A stretch of DNA of 64,000 nt, taken from Synechococcus sp. SB0662_bin_14 (GTDB lineage Bacteria; Cyanobacteriota; Cyanobacteriia; PCC-6307; Cyanobiaceae). The position numbers were made by a program, and so were the translations under genes. This document shows, one piece after another, positions 7,610 through 16,883 of this stretch. The notes beneath the pieces are model-generated. The model had not been told where the DNA came from, did no database searches, and saw only the letters and a list, made by a program, of their open reading frames with translations. The stretch is from the NCBI GenBank assembly GCA_009840445.1, contig VXNS01000021.1, positions 1-64,000 on the forward strand. Reading direction: 5' to 3'. Every line of letters begins with the position of its first letter. Positions within the stretch are counted from its first letter, which is position 1.

Positions 7610-8367
7610 GTCCCGGCGGAGAAGAAGGGGGGACTGGACGGGTCCGGTTTGAACGCTCGCCCGGGAAGGTCCGGTGGGACCGGGCCACGGCCACAGTGGA
7701 TTCGCCCCACCAGGGCCGCCATCACCGGGTCCGGAAGCCGCAAACGGGTTTGCAGGTCTGCCAACCCACGAAACCGCCCCCGCTGGCGCTCCCGCAGCAG
7801 CAAGGCCACTCGGCCCGTATCCAGGCCAGGCAAGTTGCACAACTGGTGTCCACTGGCCCCGTTCACGTCCACCAACGGGGGCAGGCGTGGGGGGATCCCA
7901 TGGGAACGGAACACCAACACAGGCTGCCAGAGCCGGAGTAAGGCCGGAGATGCCCCCAGGTGTTGCCCCAACTCCGCCAAATCATGGAGGTGGATGCCAC
8001 GGCGCTGGAGTTGCAGCAACCGCTCAATCCACTGCCAATGCATGCCGGGCAGCCGTTGCCACTGGGCTGCGGGGGCCCGATTCACGTCCAACTGGACACC
8101 CAACCGGGCAGCACGTTGCACACTGACCGCGTCCGGCAAGGGCAACCATGGATTTTGGTGAAGTTTTAACGACAACAGTTCCAGCTCCACGGCCTCGTCA
8201 TGGCCATCCCGCTCAGGCGCCGTTGGGGCCACCGGATCCCGTGGCAAATGACCCGTAGCCTGGAGGAGGCGACGGGCCAGGGGATCCAGCCAGTGCCCCT
8301 GTGCCGCCAAAGACCCGTCCCCAAGGAACCTCAAGTGTGGCAAATACGCCAACCACGGCAAGCCCAA
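7606..8367 (-). CDS. ComEA-like double helix-hairpin-helix protein
   Basis: 253 residues. Two ComEA-type HhH repeats are visible: DVNRAPAAQWQRLPGM (94-109 onward) and VDVNGASGHQLCNLPGLDTG (166-185) followed by RERQRGRFRGLADL. Each has the (V/L)DVNxA...LPG core that binds the DNA backbone without sequence specificity. There is no signal peptide or membrane anchor, so it should act in the cytoplasm, unlike ComEA of competence systems. The N-terminal 85 residues are unassigned. It is translationally coupled to the downstream GIY-YIG gene and divergent from the DUF1825 gene (57 bases apart). Confidence 0.75.
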   Translation of the reverse strand: MGLPWLAYLPHLRFLGDGSLAAQGHWLDPLARRLLQATGHLPRDPVAPTAPERDGHDEAVELELLSLKLHQNPWLPLPDAVSVQRAARLGVQLDVNRAPAAQWQRLPGMHWQWIERLLQLQRRGIHLHDLAELGQHLGASPALLRLWQPVLVFRSHGIPPRLPPLVDVNGASGHQLCNLPGLDTGRVALLLRERQRGRFRGLADLQTRLRLPDPVMAALVGRIHCGRGPVPPDLPGRAFKPDPSSPPFFSAGT

Positions 8368-8424
8368 AGGCGGTGGTTCATGGTGACAATTAAAGGCATC
8401 AGGGTTCCTTCACACAGTCAAGCC

Positions 8425-8742
8425 ATGGGCTTCTTCGAGTCGGAGATTGTTCAGCAGGAGTCAAAACGCCTCTTTGAGGACTACCAGCAGCTCATGCACC
8501 TTGGTAGTGACTACGGCAAATTTGACCGGGAAGGCAAAAAGCTTTTCATTGCCCAGATGGAGGCCCTCATGGAGCGTTATCGGATCTTCATGAAGCGCTT
8601 TGAGCTGTCCGACGACTTCCAGGCCCGCATGACGGTGGAACAGCTCAGGACCCAGCTTGGCCAGCTTGGCATCACCCCGGATCAAATGTTTGACCAGGCA
8701 AAGCGCACCTTGGAGCAGATGCGCCGCCAAACAAGCAGTTGA
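8425..8742 (+). CDS. DUF1825 family protein
   Basis: 105 residues from MGFFESEIVQQE, the start found throughout cyanobacterial DUF1825 proteins; an upstream frame to 8200 reads through the divergent gene and is ignored. The sequence is mostly helical and charged (RYRIFMKRFELSDDFQARMT, QMFDQAKRTLEQMR). The function is not established; the family is near-universal in cyanobacteria. tyrS follows after 39 bases and may be co-transcribed. Confidence 0.9.
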   Translation: MGFFESEIVQQESKRLFEDYQQLMHLGSDYGKFDREGKKLFIAQMEALMERYRIFMKRFELSDDFQARMTVEQLRTQLGQLGITPDQMFDQAKRTLEQMRRQTSS

Positions 8743-8781
8743 GGCAGCGGTCTACCATCCACCCTGGCCACACCGCACTGG

Positions 8782-10014
8782 ATGACACTCCCCAGTTGGT
8801 TGGAACGGGGTCTGGCGGACCTGTTCCCCAATGCCGCTGATCACCACAACCAGACCCTCTCCACCCGGCTGGCTGCTGCCCAGAAGGCCCATCGTCCCCT
8901 GCGGGTGAAACTGGGCATTGATCCCACCGCCAGCTCCATTCACCTGGGGCACACCATCCTCTATCGCAAGCTGCGGGCCTTTCAGGATGCCGGCCACACT
9001 GCTGTTGTGATCATCGGAGATTTTACCGCCCGGATCGGGGACCCCACCGGCAAATCAGCGACCCGACCTCAACTCAGCGTCCAGGAGGTGGAGGAGAACG
9101 CCGGCACTTATCTGGAGCAGTTGCGCTCAATTCTGGATTTCGTCACGCCAGGACGGTTGGAAATTCAGCACAACAGCACATGGCTGGCCAAGCTGGACCT
9201 CACCCAGGTGATCGGGTTGCTGGGCACCACAACCGTGGGGCAGGTGCTGGCCAAGGAGGACTTTGCCCAGCGTTATGGGCAGGGGAGTCCCATTGCCCTC
9301 CACGAGTTTCTCTATCCCCTCCTCCAGGGCTACGACTCCGTGATGGTCAAGGCGGACGTGGAGCTGGGGGGCACAGACCAGAAGTTCAACGTGGCCATGG
9401 GACGGGATCTACAGCGTCATTTTGGCCAACCGCCCCAGTTCGGGCTGCTGATGCCCATTCTCACAGGGACGGACGGGGTGCAGAAAATGAGCAAGAGCCT
9501 GGGCAACACCATCGGTCTCCAGGAGGATCCCCTCACCACCTACTCCAAGCTGGAGAAGGTGGCGGATGTCGTGGTGGACGACTACACCACCCTGCTCACG
9601 GACCTGGATCCAGCCGCCCTGCCCAAGGATCCCCGCCAGCGCCAAAAGGCCATGGCCCTGGAGGTCACCGCCTGCCTCCATGGAAGGGAAGCCGCACAGC
9701 GGGCGCAAGCCGCCGCCGCATCCTTGGTGATGACGCCCCAATCAAGCGCCGCCGCAGCCCAGGTGCCCGAAACTCGCCTGGGGCCTATCTGGAACTGGGC
9801 AACCCCCATCCCAGCCTATCAACTGCTGCATGGGGTCTTTCAAGCCAAGGCAGGCGTCAACAGCGCCAGCGAAGCCCGCCGCCGCATCCAGGGGGGCGCC
9901 CTGCGCCTTGACGGCGAAAAGATCACGGACCCCAAAAGAGCTTTTGCTAAAGACGAGTTGGTGGGGAAGGTGCTCCAGCTTGGGAAAAAGACCTTCTGCC
10001 GTCTGATCGCCTGA
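8782..10014 (+). CDS. tyrS: Tyrosyl-tRNA synthetase
   Basis: 410 residues. Class I synthetase: the HIGH-type motif is HLGH (54-57) and the KMSKS loop is intact (235-239). [11 protein letters not shown] matches the ATP site region and [18 protein letters not shown] the tyrosine/ATP pocket of the long TyrRS type. The C-terminal 65 residues form an S4 RNA-binding domain ([17 protein letters not shown]). It charges tRNA-Tyr in the cytoplasm. Length and motifs are normal. pyrF begins nine bases after its stop, suggesting one transcript. Confidence 0.97.
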   Translation: MTLPSWLERGLADLFPNAADHHNQTLSTRLAAAQKAHRPLRVKLGIDPTASSIHLGHTILYRKLRAFQDAGHTAVVIIGDFTARIGDPTGKSATRPQLSVQEVEENAGTYLEQLRSILDFVTPGRLEIQHNSTWLAKLDLTQVIGLLGTTTVGQVLAKEDFAQRYGQGSPIALHEFLYPLLQGYDSVMVKADVELGGTDQKFNVAMGRDLQRHFGQPPQFGLLMPILTGTDGVQKMSKSLGNTIGLQEDPLTTYSKLEKVADVVVDDYTTLLTDLDPAALPKDPRQRQKAMALEVTACLHGREAAQRAQAAAASLVMTPQSSAAAAQVPETRLGPIWNWATPIPAYQLLHGVFQAKAGVNSASEARRRIQGGALRLDGEKITDPKRAFAKDELVGKVLQLGKKTFCRLIA

Positions 10015-10023
10015 CGGACCAGC

Positions 10024-10806
10024 ATGGACAACATGAACGGCAACACTGTTGATCTTCAGACCCTCTTGCCCGCCTCCCCCGAGGAGCGGCTCATCCTGGC
10101 GCTGGATGGGTGTGACGGGGAGGGGGCCATGGCGCTGGTGGAGGGGATCTCCGGCTTGTGCTGGGTGAAGGTGGGCCTCGAACTGTTCATCAGCGCAGGG
10201 CCGGGCATTGTGACCCAACTGCGCAGCCGGGGCCTTCGGGTGTTTCTGGATCTGAAGTTTCACGACATTCCCGCCACCATGGCTGCCGCCTGCTGCCGTG
10301 CCGCCCGGCTTGGGGCCAGTCTGCTGACGGTCCATGCCAGCGCCGGCACGGAGGCCATGGCCATGGCCCAGCACGCTGCCGCCGAGGCCGCCACCACTGC
10401 CAGCCTGCCGCCACCACTGTTGTTGGCGGTCACCGTCCTCACCAGTTGGCGACCTCAATCCTTCCGCCAGCAACTGGCCGTTGCGGATCCCCTGCCGGCC
10501 CATGTGGAACACTTGGCGCGATTGGCTGCCCAGGCCGGTCTCCGTGGCTGCGTCTGCTCTCCCCGGGATGCCGCCCGGCTCCACCGCCAGCAGCCCGCCA
10601 TGGCCCTGGTCACCCCCGGCATCCGCCCCCACCCCGTCCAGGGAGACGACCAGGCCCGCACCATGACGCCCGCCGAGGCCATGACCTCGGGCGCCACATG
10701 GCTGGTGGTGGGGCGGCCCGTGACCCAGGCGGTGAATCCTGGCTTGGCGTTTGCCCAACTCTGCCAGCAGGTTGCCGCCACTGCTCCCCCTTGCCCCGCG
10801 CCCTAG
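10024..10806 (+). CDS. pyrF: Orotidine 5'-phosphate decarboxylase
   Basis: 260 residues. The TIM-barrel enzyme makes UMP from OMP in pyrimidine synthesis. The catalytic Asp-x-Lys-x-x-x-Asp array appears as DLKFHDIP (76-83), preceded by ILALDG and WVKVGLELF, the other conserved strand ends; phosphate binding is near VVGRPVT at the C-terminus. An in-frame ATG at 10033 is an alternative start. Its TAG stop is convergent with the autotransporter stop and both are read from the same CTAG, a four-base overlap. Confidence 0.95.
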   Translation: MDNMNGNTVDLQTLLPASPEERLILALDGCDGEGAMALVEGISGLCWVKVGLELFISAGPGIVTQLRSRGLRVFLDLKFHDIPATMAAACCRAARLGASLLTVHASAGTEAMAMAQHAAAEAATTASLPPPLLLAVTVLTSWRPQSFRQQLAVADPLPAHVEHLARLAAQAGLRGCVCSPRDAARLHRQQPAMALVTPGIRPHPVQGDDQARTMTPAEAMTSGATWLVVGRPVTQAVNPGLAFAQLCQQVAATAPPCPAP

Positions 10807-13670
10807 AACTGCGTTCCGAGGCGCAGGCTGGCAGTGTAGTGGTTATCGGCGGAGCCCAGGGCGGACGCGGCAACCTCTCCACCCAGCGACCACCGGTTCC
10901 AGTGGTAGGTTGCACCCAGGCCCAGCACCAGCCTGGTGCGGTCAGCTTCCGAGCCAAGGCGCTCACCCGAGACCTCCACGACTGTTTCCGGGTCCCCCAA
11001 TACCTGTTCGACCCCCAGCCGCCCCCGCAGGTTGAGGCTCCGTTGCCCGTCGTCCCACACGTGTGTGGTTTCCGTGACGACGCCGAGGCCAGCGATGGAC
11101 TGCGCTGCCTCCCGGAGCGAGAACCGTGACCCAACGGTGTCCTGGAAGTTGTCCATGGAAACGTCCGAGTGGGTCAACCAGGCCTGGGGCGTGATCGACA
11201 GACGGTCAGCCAGCAGGAAACGCCGTCCCGCTTCAATGCCGAAGGTGCGGACTGTTGCATCCACGTCATCTTTCAGTATGCCCCGGACATCCGCCCGCAA
11301 GTCCGTTTCGTAGCGGGTCAGCGAGATGCTGCCGCTGGCATAGTAGCCGTCGGTGTTGTCCCAGGAGATCCCGGCCGACCCACCGAAGCCCGAAGCGTCG
11401 ATTGTGCCGCCGCCCGTCGGCGCGGACACGTCCGCCGAACCTTGCACATGGCGCAGCGAGGCCCAACCGGCCATGTTCCCCTCTCGGGGAAGGGCAAACT
11501 CCACCCCCGCCTCAGTCTCGAAGTGGCTGAAATCGTAACCCGCGCCCACGTGGGAGTGATCCGGTTCGTAGGAGCCCTGGCCGCCCGCAACCTTGATCCA
11601 TAGGGGCGAATCGGGAATGCGCAGCCGCGTCCCGGCTGCTTCCCTCTGATCCAGTCGCAGCATGAATCCAGACAACGCCTCGTAGACCGCTGCACGGGGT
11701 GCGTAGGAAGCCACGAAATCCTCCCGCCGGAATACCCGTCCCGCAACGGTCTCCGAAGCCGTAAGGGATACGTCGCGGGCGCCGAATGGCGCCACCGCAC
11801 CGGTGGCGCCCGTATCGTCATGCAGGGTCACATCGTTGACCGCGATCCTTGTCCTGCCGTCGTCGTTTCTGATCTCGCCCATGATCACCTCGCTCGGCAG
11901 GCGTCCGTCCAGCACCACTTCAACACGCAGTGCGGCTCCCTCTCCCTCGGCCGACACGGCAACACCGGAGTCTGCTCCAACGCTACCGTGGGGGCCAATC
12001 TCGACCAGGCCTCCACCGTACATCCGGACGCCCGCCGCCACCACAGGTGCGTCTGAGCCTGGGCAGGAATCACAGATGCCGCCGCCCCGCACCCGCCCGT
12101 TCACAACCACACGCTGCGGGCGGATGCCCGTCCGCAAGGGGTCACCCGAACCGTCCCCATCTATCGTGGGGATCTGCACACCGGCGGGCGCCTCGACCGG
12201 CCTCGTCCTGCTGCCGACTCTCCGGCCGGTGAGGCCCACAAGGATGCCGGAGCTACCCGGTCCCTGGGCTGTAATCGTCCCGCCGTCCACGTTCACGCCA
12301 ATTGTGCCTTCGCCCGAGAAGTTGAACGACCGAATGCCGGCCACTTGTTCTCCCGTGACCGTAATCATCGAATCGTGAACGCTAATGGCGATATCACCCG
12401 TGCCCTCGTAGCGTTGGCCGCCGCCAATCCCTACGGAACGGTCGCCCTCCACCTTGATATCCACCTCTCGAGCGCCTATGTCGATATTGCCGTCGCCGTC
12501 ATGCACGAAGGCCATCCCGCCTGAGTCTGCACCGGTCACCATAATATCGGCGCGGTGTACATCAACGTCAATGGCTCCTGTACCCCTGTGGGTACCAAAA
12601 ATGCCATCCAGGCGTCCTTTACCGCTGACCTGAATGTTCACGTCTCGGGCATCAATGGAGAGGTCACCTGTCGAGTCTTTTCTCCAATAGGCATAAATTA
12701 TACCGTTCGAGAAGAATTCATCTCCACGAACTTGAATATCTGCATCTCGCACGTTGATGGTGGAGTTGCCGTGGCCAAGATGAAAGCCGTAAATTCCCTC
12801 TATTCTGATTTTGCTGCTGACATCTATGGTGACGTCTTGGACATTGACGTCAACGTCTCCGTTGCCACCATGCCCACCGAAAACGCCAGCGGTCCAAGAG
12901 GAGGAATTGATCGTGATTTCGGAGTCCTGCACAGCCACGTCAAAGTCGCCCTCGCCGCCATGGAATCCAACAATGCCGCCACCGGCCCACGCCCCGTCAT
13001 CATCCTCGTCAATGGAAAGACTGCTATCAATGGAAACGTTGCGAATAAAAAGATTGTGGTCGCCTCTGAACTCTTCGTTGGCGCCATAACCATCACCAGT
13101 GTAGCTATCAATTGCATGAGGTTGCGACCATCCACTCTTGATCGAGAAGGATCCACCCGAGATTTCCGTGTGCAATGTACCCGACTTTCCATGATGACCA
13201 ACTGAAATACCTCTCCCGTCCGAAATCACGTTTGCGGAAGAAAACACCGAAATATCGCTCCCATACTCTGCATCCGTCTCGATCCTGACGGCGCTGTAGA
13301 GAGACCTCTCGCTGTCGAGCGGGCTGAAAAACAGACGGTCGTCGTTGGGGTCCTCAAGGGTGTAGGCTATCGAGAGGTCGTCGACAAATCGAATGACAAA
13401 TCCCCCTCCGTCCCCGTTGGCGAGGCGGTATACGATGTTGCCCTCTGTGGCCGCATCGTAGTTGGAGGGTGAGCAAATGACCGACGCTCCAGCACTTTGG
13501 GGCCGACCACATTCCTCCTCTGCCCGCACCGCACCACAGACATCGAGCACGAGGATCGCGACGATGACAGCGATACCGAATGATGGGCGCCTTGAGCAAC
13601 ATCTCCCCCCAGCCCTCCACTGGCCAGGAAGGGCTGGCACTTCATGGTCGTCAGCCTTGTACCTGTCCAT
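10803..13670 (-). CDS. Autotransporter with beta-helix passenger, copy 1
   Basis: About 955 residues from the ATG at 13670, which gives a long (about 50-residue) signal sequence ending VRA-EEEC, a type common in autotransporters; an in-frame ATG at 13733 is possible. The passenger is a series of loosely repeated units of about 35 residues with the pattern G-x-I-x-V-x(4)-I-x-V-x-G-x(4)-GI, consistent with a right-handed beta-helix. The last 270 residues are an autotransporter barrel, ending in LRLGTQF with the terminal Phe needed for BAM recognition. Expected to sit in the outer membrane with the passenger at the surface; adhesion or host contact is a guess. A paralog of the same layout lies directly upstream (13871-16777). 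Confidence 0.85.
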   Translation of the reverse strand: MDRYKADDHEVPALPGQWRAGGRCCSRRPSFGIAVIVAILVLDVCGAVRAEEECGRPQSAGASVICSPSNYDAATEGNIVYRLANGDGGGFVIRFVDDLSIAYTLEDPNDDRLFFSPLDSERSLYSAVRIETDAEYGSDISVFSSANVISDGRGISVGHHGKSGTLHTEISGGSFSIKSGWSQPHAIDSYTGDGYGANEEFRGDHNLFIRNVSIDSSLSIDEDDDGAWAGGGIVGFHGGEGDFDVAVQDSEITINSSSWTAGVFGGHGGNGDVDVNVQDVTIDVSSKIRIEGIYGFHLGHGNSTINVRDADIQVRGDEFFSNGIIYAYWRKDSTGDLSIDARDVNIQVSGKGRLDGIFGTHRGTGAIDVDVHRADIMVTGADSGGMAFVHDGDGNIDIGAREVDIKVEGDRSVGIGGGQRYEGTGDIAISVHDSMITVTGEQVAGIRSFNFSGEGTIGVNVDGGTITAQGPGSSGILVGLTGRRVGSRTRPVEAPAGVQIPTIDGDGSGDPLRTGIRPQRVVVNGRVRGGGICDSCPGSDAPVVAAGVRMYGGGLVEIGPHGSVGADSGVAVSAEGEGAALRVEVVLDGRLPSEVIMGEIRNDDGRTRIAVNDVTLHDDTGATGAVAPFGARDVSLTASETVAGRVFRREDFVASYAPRAAVYEALSGFMLRLDQREAAGTRLRIPDSPLWIKVAGGQGSYEPDHSHVGAGYDFSHFETEAGVEFALPREGNMAGWASLRHVQGSADVSAPTGGGTIDASGFGGSAGISWDNTDGYYASGSISLTRYETDLRADVRGILKDDVDATVRTFGIEAGRRFLLADRLSITPQAWLTHSDVSMDNFQDTVGSRFSLREAAQSIAGLGVVTETTHVWDDGQRSLNLRGRLGVEQVLGDPETVVEVSGERLGSEADRTRLVLGLGATYHWNRWSLGGEVAASALGSADNHYTASLRLGTQF
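12301..12481. repeat. 181-bp identical tract, copy in autotransporter 1
   Basis: Identical base for base to 15372-15552 in the neighbouring paralog, while flanking sequence differs every few bases. It encodes passenger repeat units around the VKVEGDRSVGIGGGQR and VTGEQVAGIRSF segments. Direct repeats of this length in tandem are likely substrates for recombination. Confidence 0.95.
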
Positions 13671-13710
13671 ACCTGTAACCGGCTTTCTGATGGTGCAAGA
13701 AGGTTGTGGA

Positions 13711-13716
13711 ATTCTA
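13711..13716 (-). promoter_or_regulatory. Possible -10 box for autotransporter copy 1
   Basis: TAGAAT on the minus strand, 40 bases before the ATG at 13670. No strong -35 is seen. If used, it would exclude the longer start at 13733 and support the start chosen for the gene. Confidence 0.25.
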
Positions 13717-13870
13717 GCAGGGTCAGGACTCATCACCTGACCAGCCAGACGGGGCCAGCCACAAGAGAGTCCGTTACAGCAAGAGGCTCTACAGAGTATC
13801 CATAGGGATAGGGACCGGCATCCCGTTACAACACGCTACGACCATCGTGCATCCATATTTTGGTTACAGG

Positions 13871-16777
13871 CTAGAACTGGGTTCCGAGGCGAAGGCTGGC
13901 GGTGTAGTGGTTATCGGCGGAGCCCAGGGCGGAGGCGGCAACCTCTCCATCCAGCGACCACCGACTCCAGAGATAGCTTGCACCCAGGCCCAGCACCGCC
14001 CGTGTCTGCGCTGGTTCCGAGCCAAGGCGCTCGCCCGAGACTTCCACGACTGTCTCCCCATCTCCCAACCCCTGCTCGACCCCCAGCCAGCCACGCAGGT
14101 GGAGCGTCCGTTGCTCCTGGTCCTGGTTCCAGACATGTGTGGTTTCCGTGAGGACGCCGATTCCAGCCATGGATTGCGCTGCGTCTCCGAGGGAAACGCG
14201 GGAGCCAACGTCGTCCTGGAAGTTGTCCATGGAAAGATCCGCGTGGGTCCACCATGCCTGGGGGGTGATGAATAGACGATCAGACAGGGAGAAACGCCGG
14301 CCCGCTTCGATCCCGAAGGAGCGAACGGTTGCATCCACGTCGTCTTTGAGCGTGCCCCGCCCGTTCGAGTGCAGATCCATCTCGTAGCGGGTCAGGGAGA
14401 CGCTTCCGGTGGCGTAATAGCCGGCGGTGTTTTCCCACGAGAGACCGGCTGAGGCGCCGAGGCCGGAGGCCTCGATTGTCCCGCCTCCCGTCGGCGCAGA
14501 CACGTCTGCCGAGCCTTTCACGTGACGCAGCCCAGCCCAACCGGTGATGTTCCCCTGTTGGGACAGGGCAAACTCCAGACCGGCTTCGGCGCCGAAGTGG
14601 TTGAAATCGTACGTTCCACCCACCTGGGAGCGGTCCGGTTTGTAGGCACCCTGTCCGCCGGAAACCTTGACCCATACGGGGGAACCGGATAGGGGCAGCC
14701 GTGGCCCGGTTGTTTCTGCTCCCTGGTGGAGCCGCAGCATGAATCCGGGCAACGTCTCGTAGACCGCTGCACGCGGCGCGTAGGCGCTGCTCTTAAAGTC
14801 TGTCAGCTTGAACGTACGCCCCTTCACGTTCTGCGAGGACTCAAGGGATACATCCCGTGCCCCGTTCGGCGCCAGAGCGCCGGTTGCGCCCGTCATGCCG
14901 TCATGGAGAACCACCCCGTTGACCGTGATGGTGGTCCTGCCGTCATCATTTCTGATCTCGCCCGTGATCCCCTCACTGGGACGGCGACCGTTAAACGCCA
15001 CATGTAGAGCTGCACCCTCTCCCTCAGCCGACACGGCCACACCGGAGTCCGCACCGACGCTGCCGCGGGGGCCAATCTCAACCCGGCCCCCACCGTACAT
15101 CCGGACGCCGGCCCCCGCCACAGGTGCGTCTGAGCCTGGGCAGGAATCACAGATGCCGCCGCCCCGCACCCGCCCGTTCACAACCACACGCTGCGGGCGA
15201 TTGCCGCCCAAGGCGTTGTTACCGGATCTGTCCGCCGGCGAGACCTGCACACCGACGGGTGCTACAATCGGCCCCATCCTGTCGCCGAATATCCGGCCGG
15301 TGAGGCCCACAAGGATGCCGGAACTACCCGGTCCCTGGGCTGTAACCGTCCCACCGTCCACGTTCACGTCGATTGTGCCTTCGCCCGAGAAGTTGAACGA
15401 CCGAATGCCGGCCACTTGTTCTCCCGTGACCGTAATCATCGAATCGTGAACGCTAATGGCGATATCACCCGTGCCCTCGTAGCGTTGGCCGCCGCCAATC
15501 CCTACGGAACGGTCGCCCTCCACCTTGATATCCACCTCTCGAGCGCCTATGTTGATATTGCCCGTGCTGTCATGCACGAAGGCTATCCCGCCTGAGTCTG
15601 CACCGGTCACCACAATATCGGCGCGGTGTACATCAACGTCAATGGCTCCTGTATTCCCATTGTATCGACCAAAAATCCCATCGAGATATCTTTCGCCGCT
15701 GACCTGGATGTTCACGTCTTGGGCATCAATGGAGAGGTCACCTGCTGCATCCTCCCCCCAATAGGAATAGGCAATACCATTCGAGTATTGTGTTCCGCGA
15801 ATTTCAATATCGGTATCTCGCACGTTGATGGTGGAGTTGCCGCGGCCAAGGTGAAAGCCGTAAATCCCATCGATCGTGTCGCCTTCGTCGCTGAGGCTTA
15901 TGGTGACATCTTGGACATTGACGTCAACGTCTCCTTCACTACCGGCGTGGGCAGCGACAACGCCAGTGGCCCAACGGGAGTTGACCTTGATTGCGGAATC
16001 CTGTACAGTGATGCTCAAGTCGCCCTCGGCGTTCTGGACTCCACCGATGCCGGTACTCCATCCGCCACTCTCGTCATCCATGGAAACGTTGCTGTCAATG
16101 ACAACGTTGCGGACGACGAGATTGTGGTCGCCGCTGAACTCCTCACCTGTTCGACGACCGTCGCCGCGGTAGCTATAGATTGCATGAGGGTAGTACCATT
16201 CACTCTCAATCGAGAAGGATCCACCCGAGATTTCCGTGTTCAATGCACCCGATTTCCCGTGGTGGAAGACCGAAATACCTCTCCCGTCCGAAATCACGTT
16301 TGCGGAAGAAAACACCGAAATATCGCCCGCGTAATCAGCATCCGTCTCGATCCTGACGGCGCTGTAGAGAGGTCGCCTCCCGCTGTCGGCGGTGGGATGG
16401 TAGAAAAGAGAGTCGTCGTCTGGGTCGTCGCTACTATAGCTTATCGAGAGATCCTCAACGAATCGGATGACAAAATCCCCGTCCCCGTTGGCAAGGTGGT
16501 ACACGATGTTGCCTTCCGTGACCGCATCATAGTTGGAGGATGAACAAATGATCGACCTTCCGGGGCTTGGAGGCGGACCGCATTCCTCCTCTGCCCGCGC
16601 CGCGCCACAGACGCCGAGGAGGGCGGTCAAGGCGATGGCGGCGGCGCCCAACGGAGACACATGAAAATGTACCTTTTCCCCAACCGGAAAGGCGGCTGGT
16701 TCATATAACTTATAACTCTCCTCGGCTAGAGCTCTTGACAAGTCGTGGAGAGCTGGATTGGAGCAAGGAGAGTCCAT
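13871..16777 (-). CDS. Autotransporter with beta-helix passenger, copy 2
   Basis: 968 residues from the ATG at 16777 (a GTG precedes it at 16780). A signal region with hydrophobic core PLGAAAIALTALLGVCGAARA is followed by EEECG, then a repeat-rich beta-helix passenger and a C-terminal barrel ending LRLGTQF. Domain order, cysteines (VICS/IICS, GGGICDSCPGSD) and barrel match copy 1 throughout. Divergence is greatest in the first third of the passenger; a block in the middle is identical at DNA level. A promoter with 17-base spacing lies just upstream. It is outer-membrane anchored; the passenger's target is unknown. Confidence 0.85.
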   Translation of the reverse strand: MDSPCSNPALHDLSRALAEESYKLYEPAAFPVGEKVHFHVSPLGAAAIALTALLGVCGAARAEEECGPPPSPGRSIICSSSNYDAVTEGNIVYHLANGDGDFVIRFVEDLSISYSSDDPDDDSLFYHPTADSGRRPLYSAVRIETDADYAGDISVFSSANVISDGRGISVFHHGKSGALNTEISGGSFSIESEWYYPHAIYSYRGDGRRTGEEFSGDHNLVVRNVVIDSNVSMDDESGGWSTGIGGVQNAEGDLSITVQDSAIKVNSRWATGVVAAHAGSEGDVDVNVQDVTISLSDEGDTIDGIYGFHLGRGNSTINVRDTDIEIRGTQYSNGIAYSYWGEDAAGDLSIDAQDVNIQVSGERYLDGIFGRYNGNTGAIDVDVHRADIVVTGADSGGIAFVHDSTGNINIGAREVDIKVEGDRSVGIGGGQRYEGTGDIAISVHDSMITVTGEQVAGIRSFNFSGEGTIDVNVDGGTVTAQGPGSSGILVGLTGRIFGDRMGPIVAPVGVQVSPADRSGNNALGGNRPQRVVVNGRVRGGGICDSCPGSDAPVAGAGVRMYGGGRVEIGPRGSVGADSGVAVSAEGEGAALHVAFNGRRPSEGITGEIRNDDGRTTITVNGVVLHDGMTGATGALAPNGARDVSLESSQNVKGRTFKLTDFKSSAYAPRAAVYETLPGFMLRLHQGAETTGPRLPLSGSPVWVKVSGGQGAYKPDRSQVGGTYDFNHFGAEAGLEFALSQQGNITGWAGLRHVKGSADVSAPTGGGTIEASGLGASAGLSWENTAGYYATGSVSLTRYEMDLHSNGRGTLKDDVDATVRSFGIEAGRRFSLSDRLFITPQAWWTHADLSMDNFQDDVGSRVSLGDAAQSMAGIGVLTETTHVWNQDQEQRTLHLRGWLGVEQGLGDGETVVEVSGERLGSEPAQTRAVLGLGASYLWSRWSLDGEVAASALGSADNHYTASLRLGTQF
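15372..15552. repeat. 181-bp identical tract, copy in autotransporter 2
   Basis: Partner of 12301-12481, 3,071 bases apart in direct orientation. A second shorter near-identical block covers the GGGICDSCPGSD region (about 12043-12121 and 15118-15196). Confidence 0.95.
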
Positions 16778-16804
16778 CACAAAAATTTGAATAGAGGAAG
16801 CCCT

Positions 16805-16833
16805 AGAATAGCTTCATTTTGACCTAGGCACAA
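16805..16833 (-). promoter_or_regulatory. Sigma-70-type promoter for autotransporter copy 2
   Basis: On the minus strand: -35 TTGTGC (16833-16828), a 17-base spacer, then -10 TATTCT (16810-16805). The start codon at 16777 follows 27 bases later. No Shine-Dalgarno sequence is evident in the short leader. Confidence 0.5.
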
Positions 16834-16883
16834 GACTTCTGGAATTGACAAGGGAAATGCTGGGAAACCGGAATTGCTGCTAA

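Noticed and set aside
12555-13205. Long plus-strand open frame antisense to autotransporter 1
   Set aside because: A similar frame (15626-16543) lies opposite the paralog. Both arise because the repeat-coding strand lacks certain codons; the sense strand has a signal peptide, repeats and a barrel, while the antisense has none.
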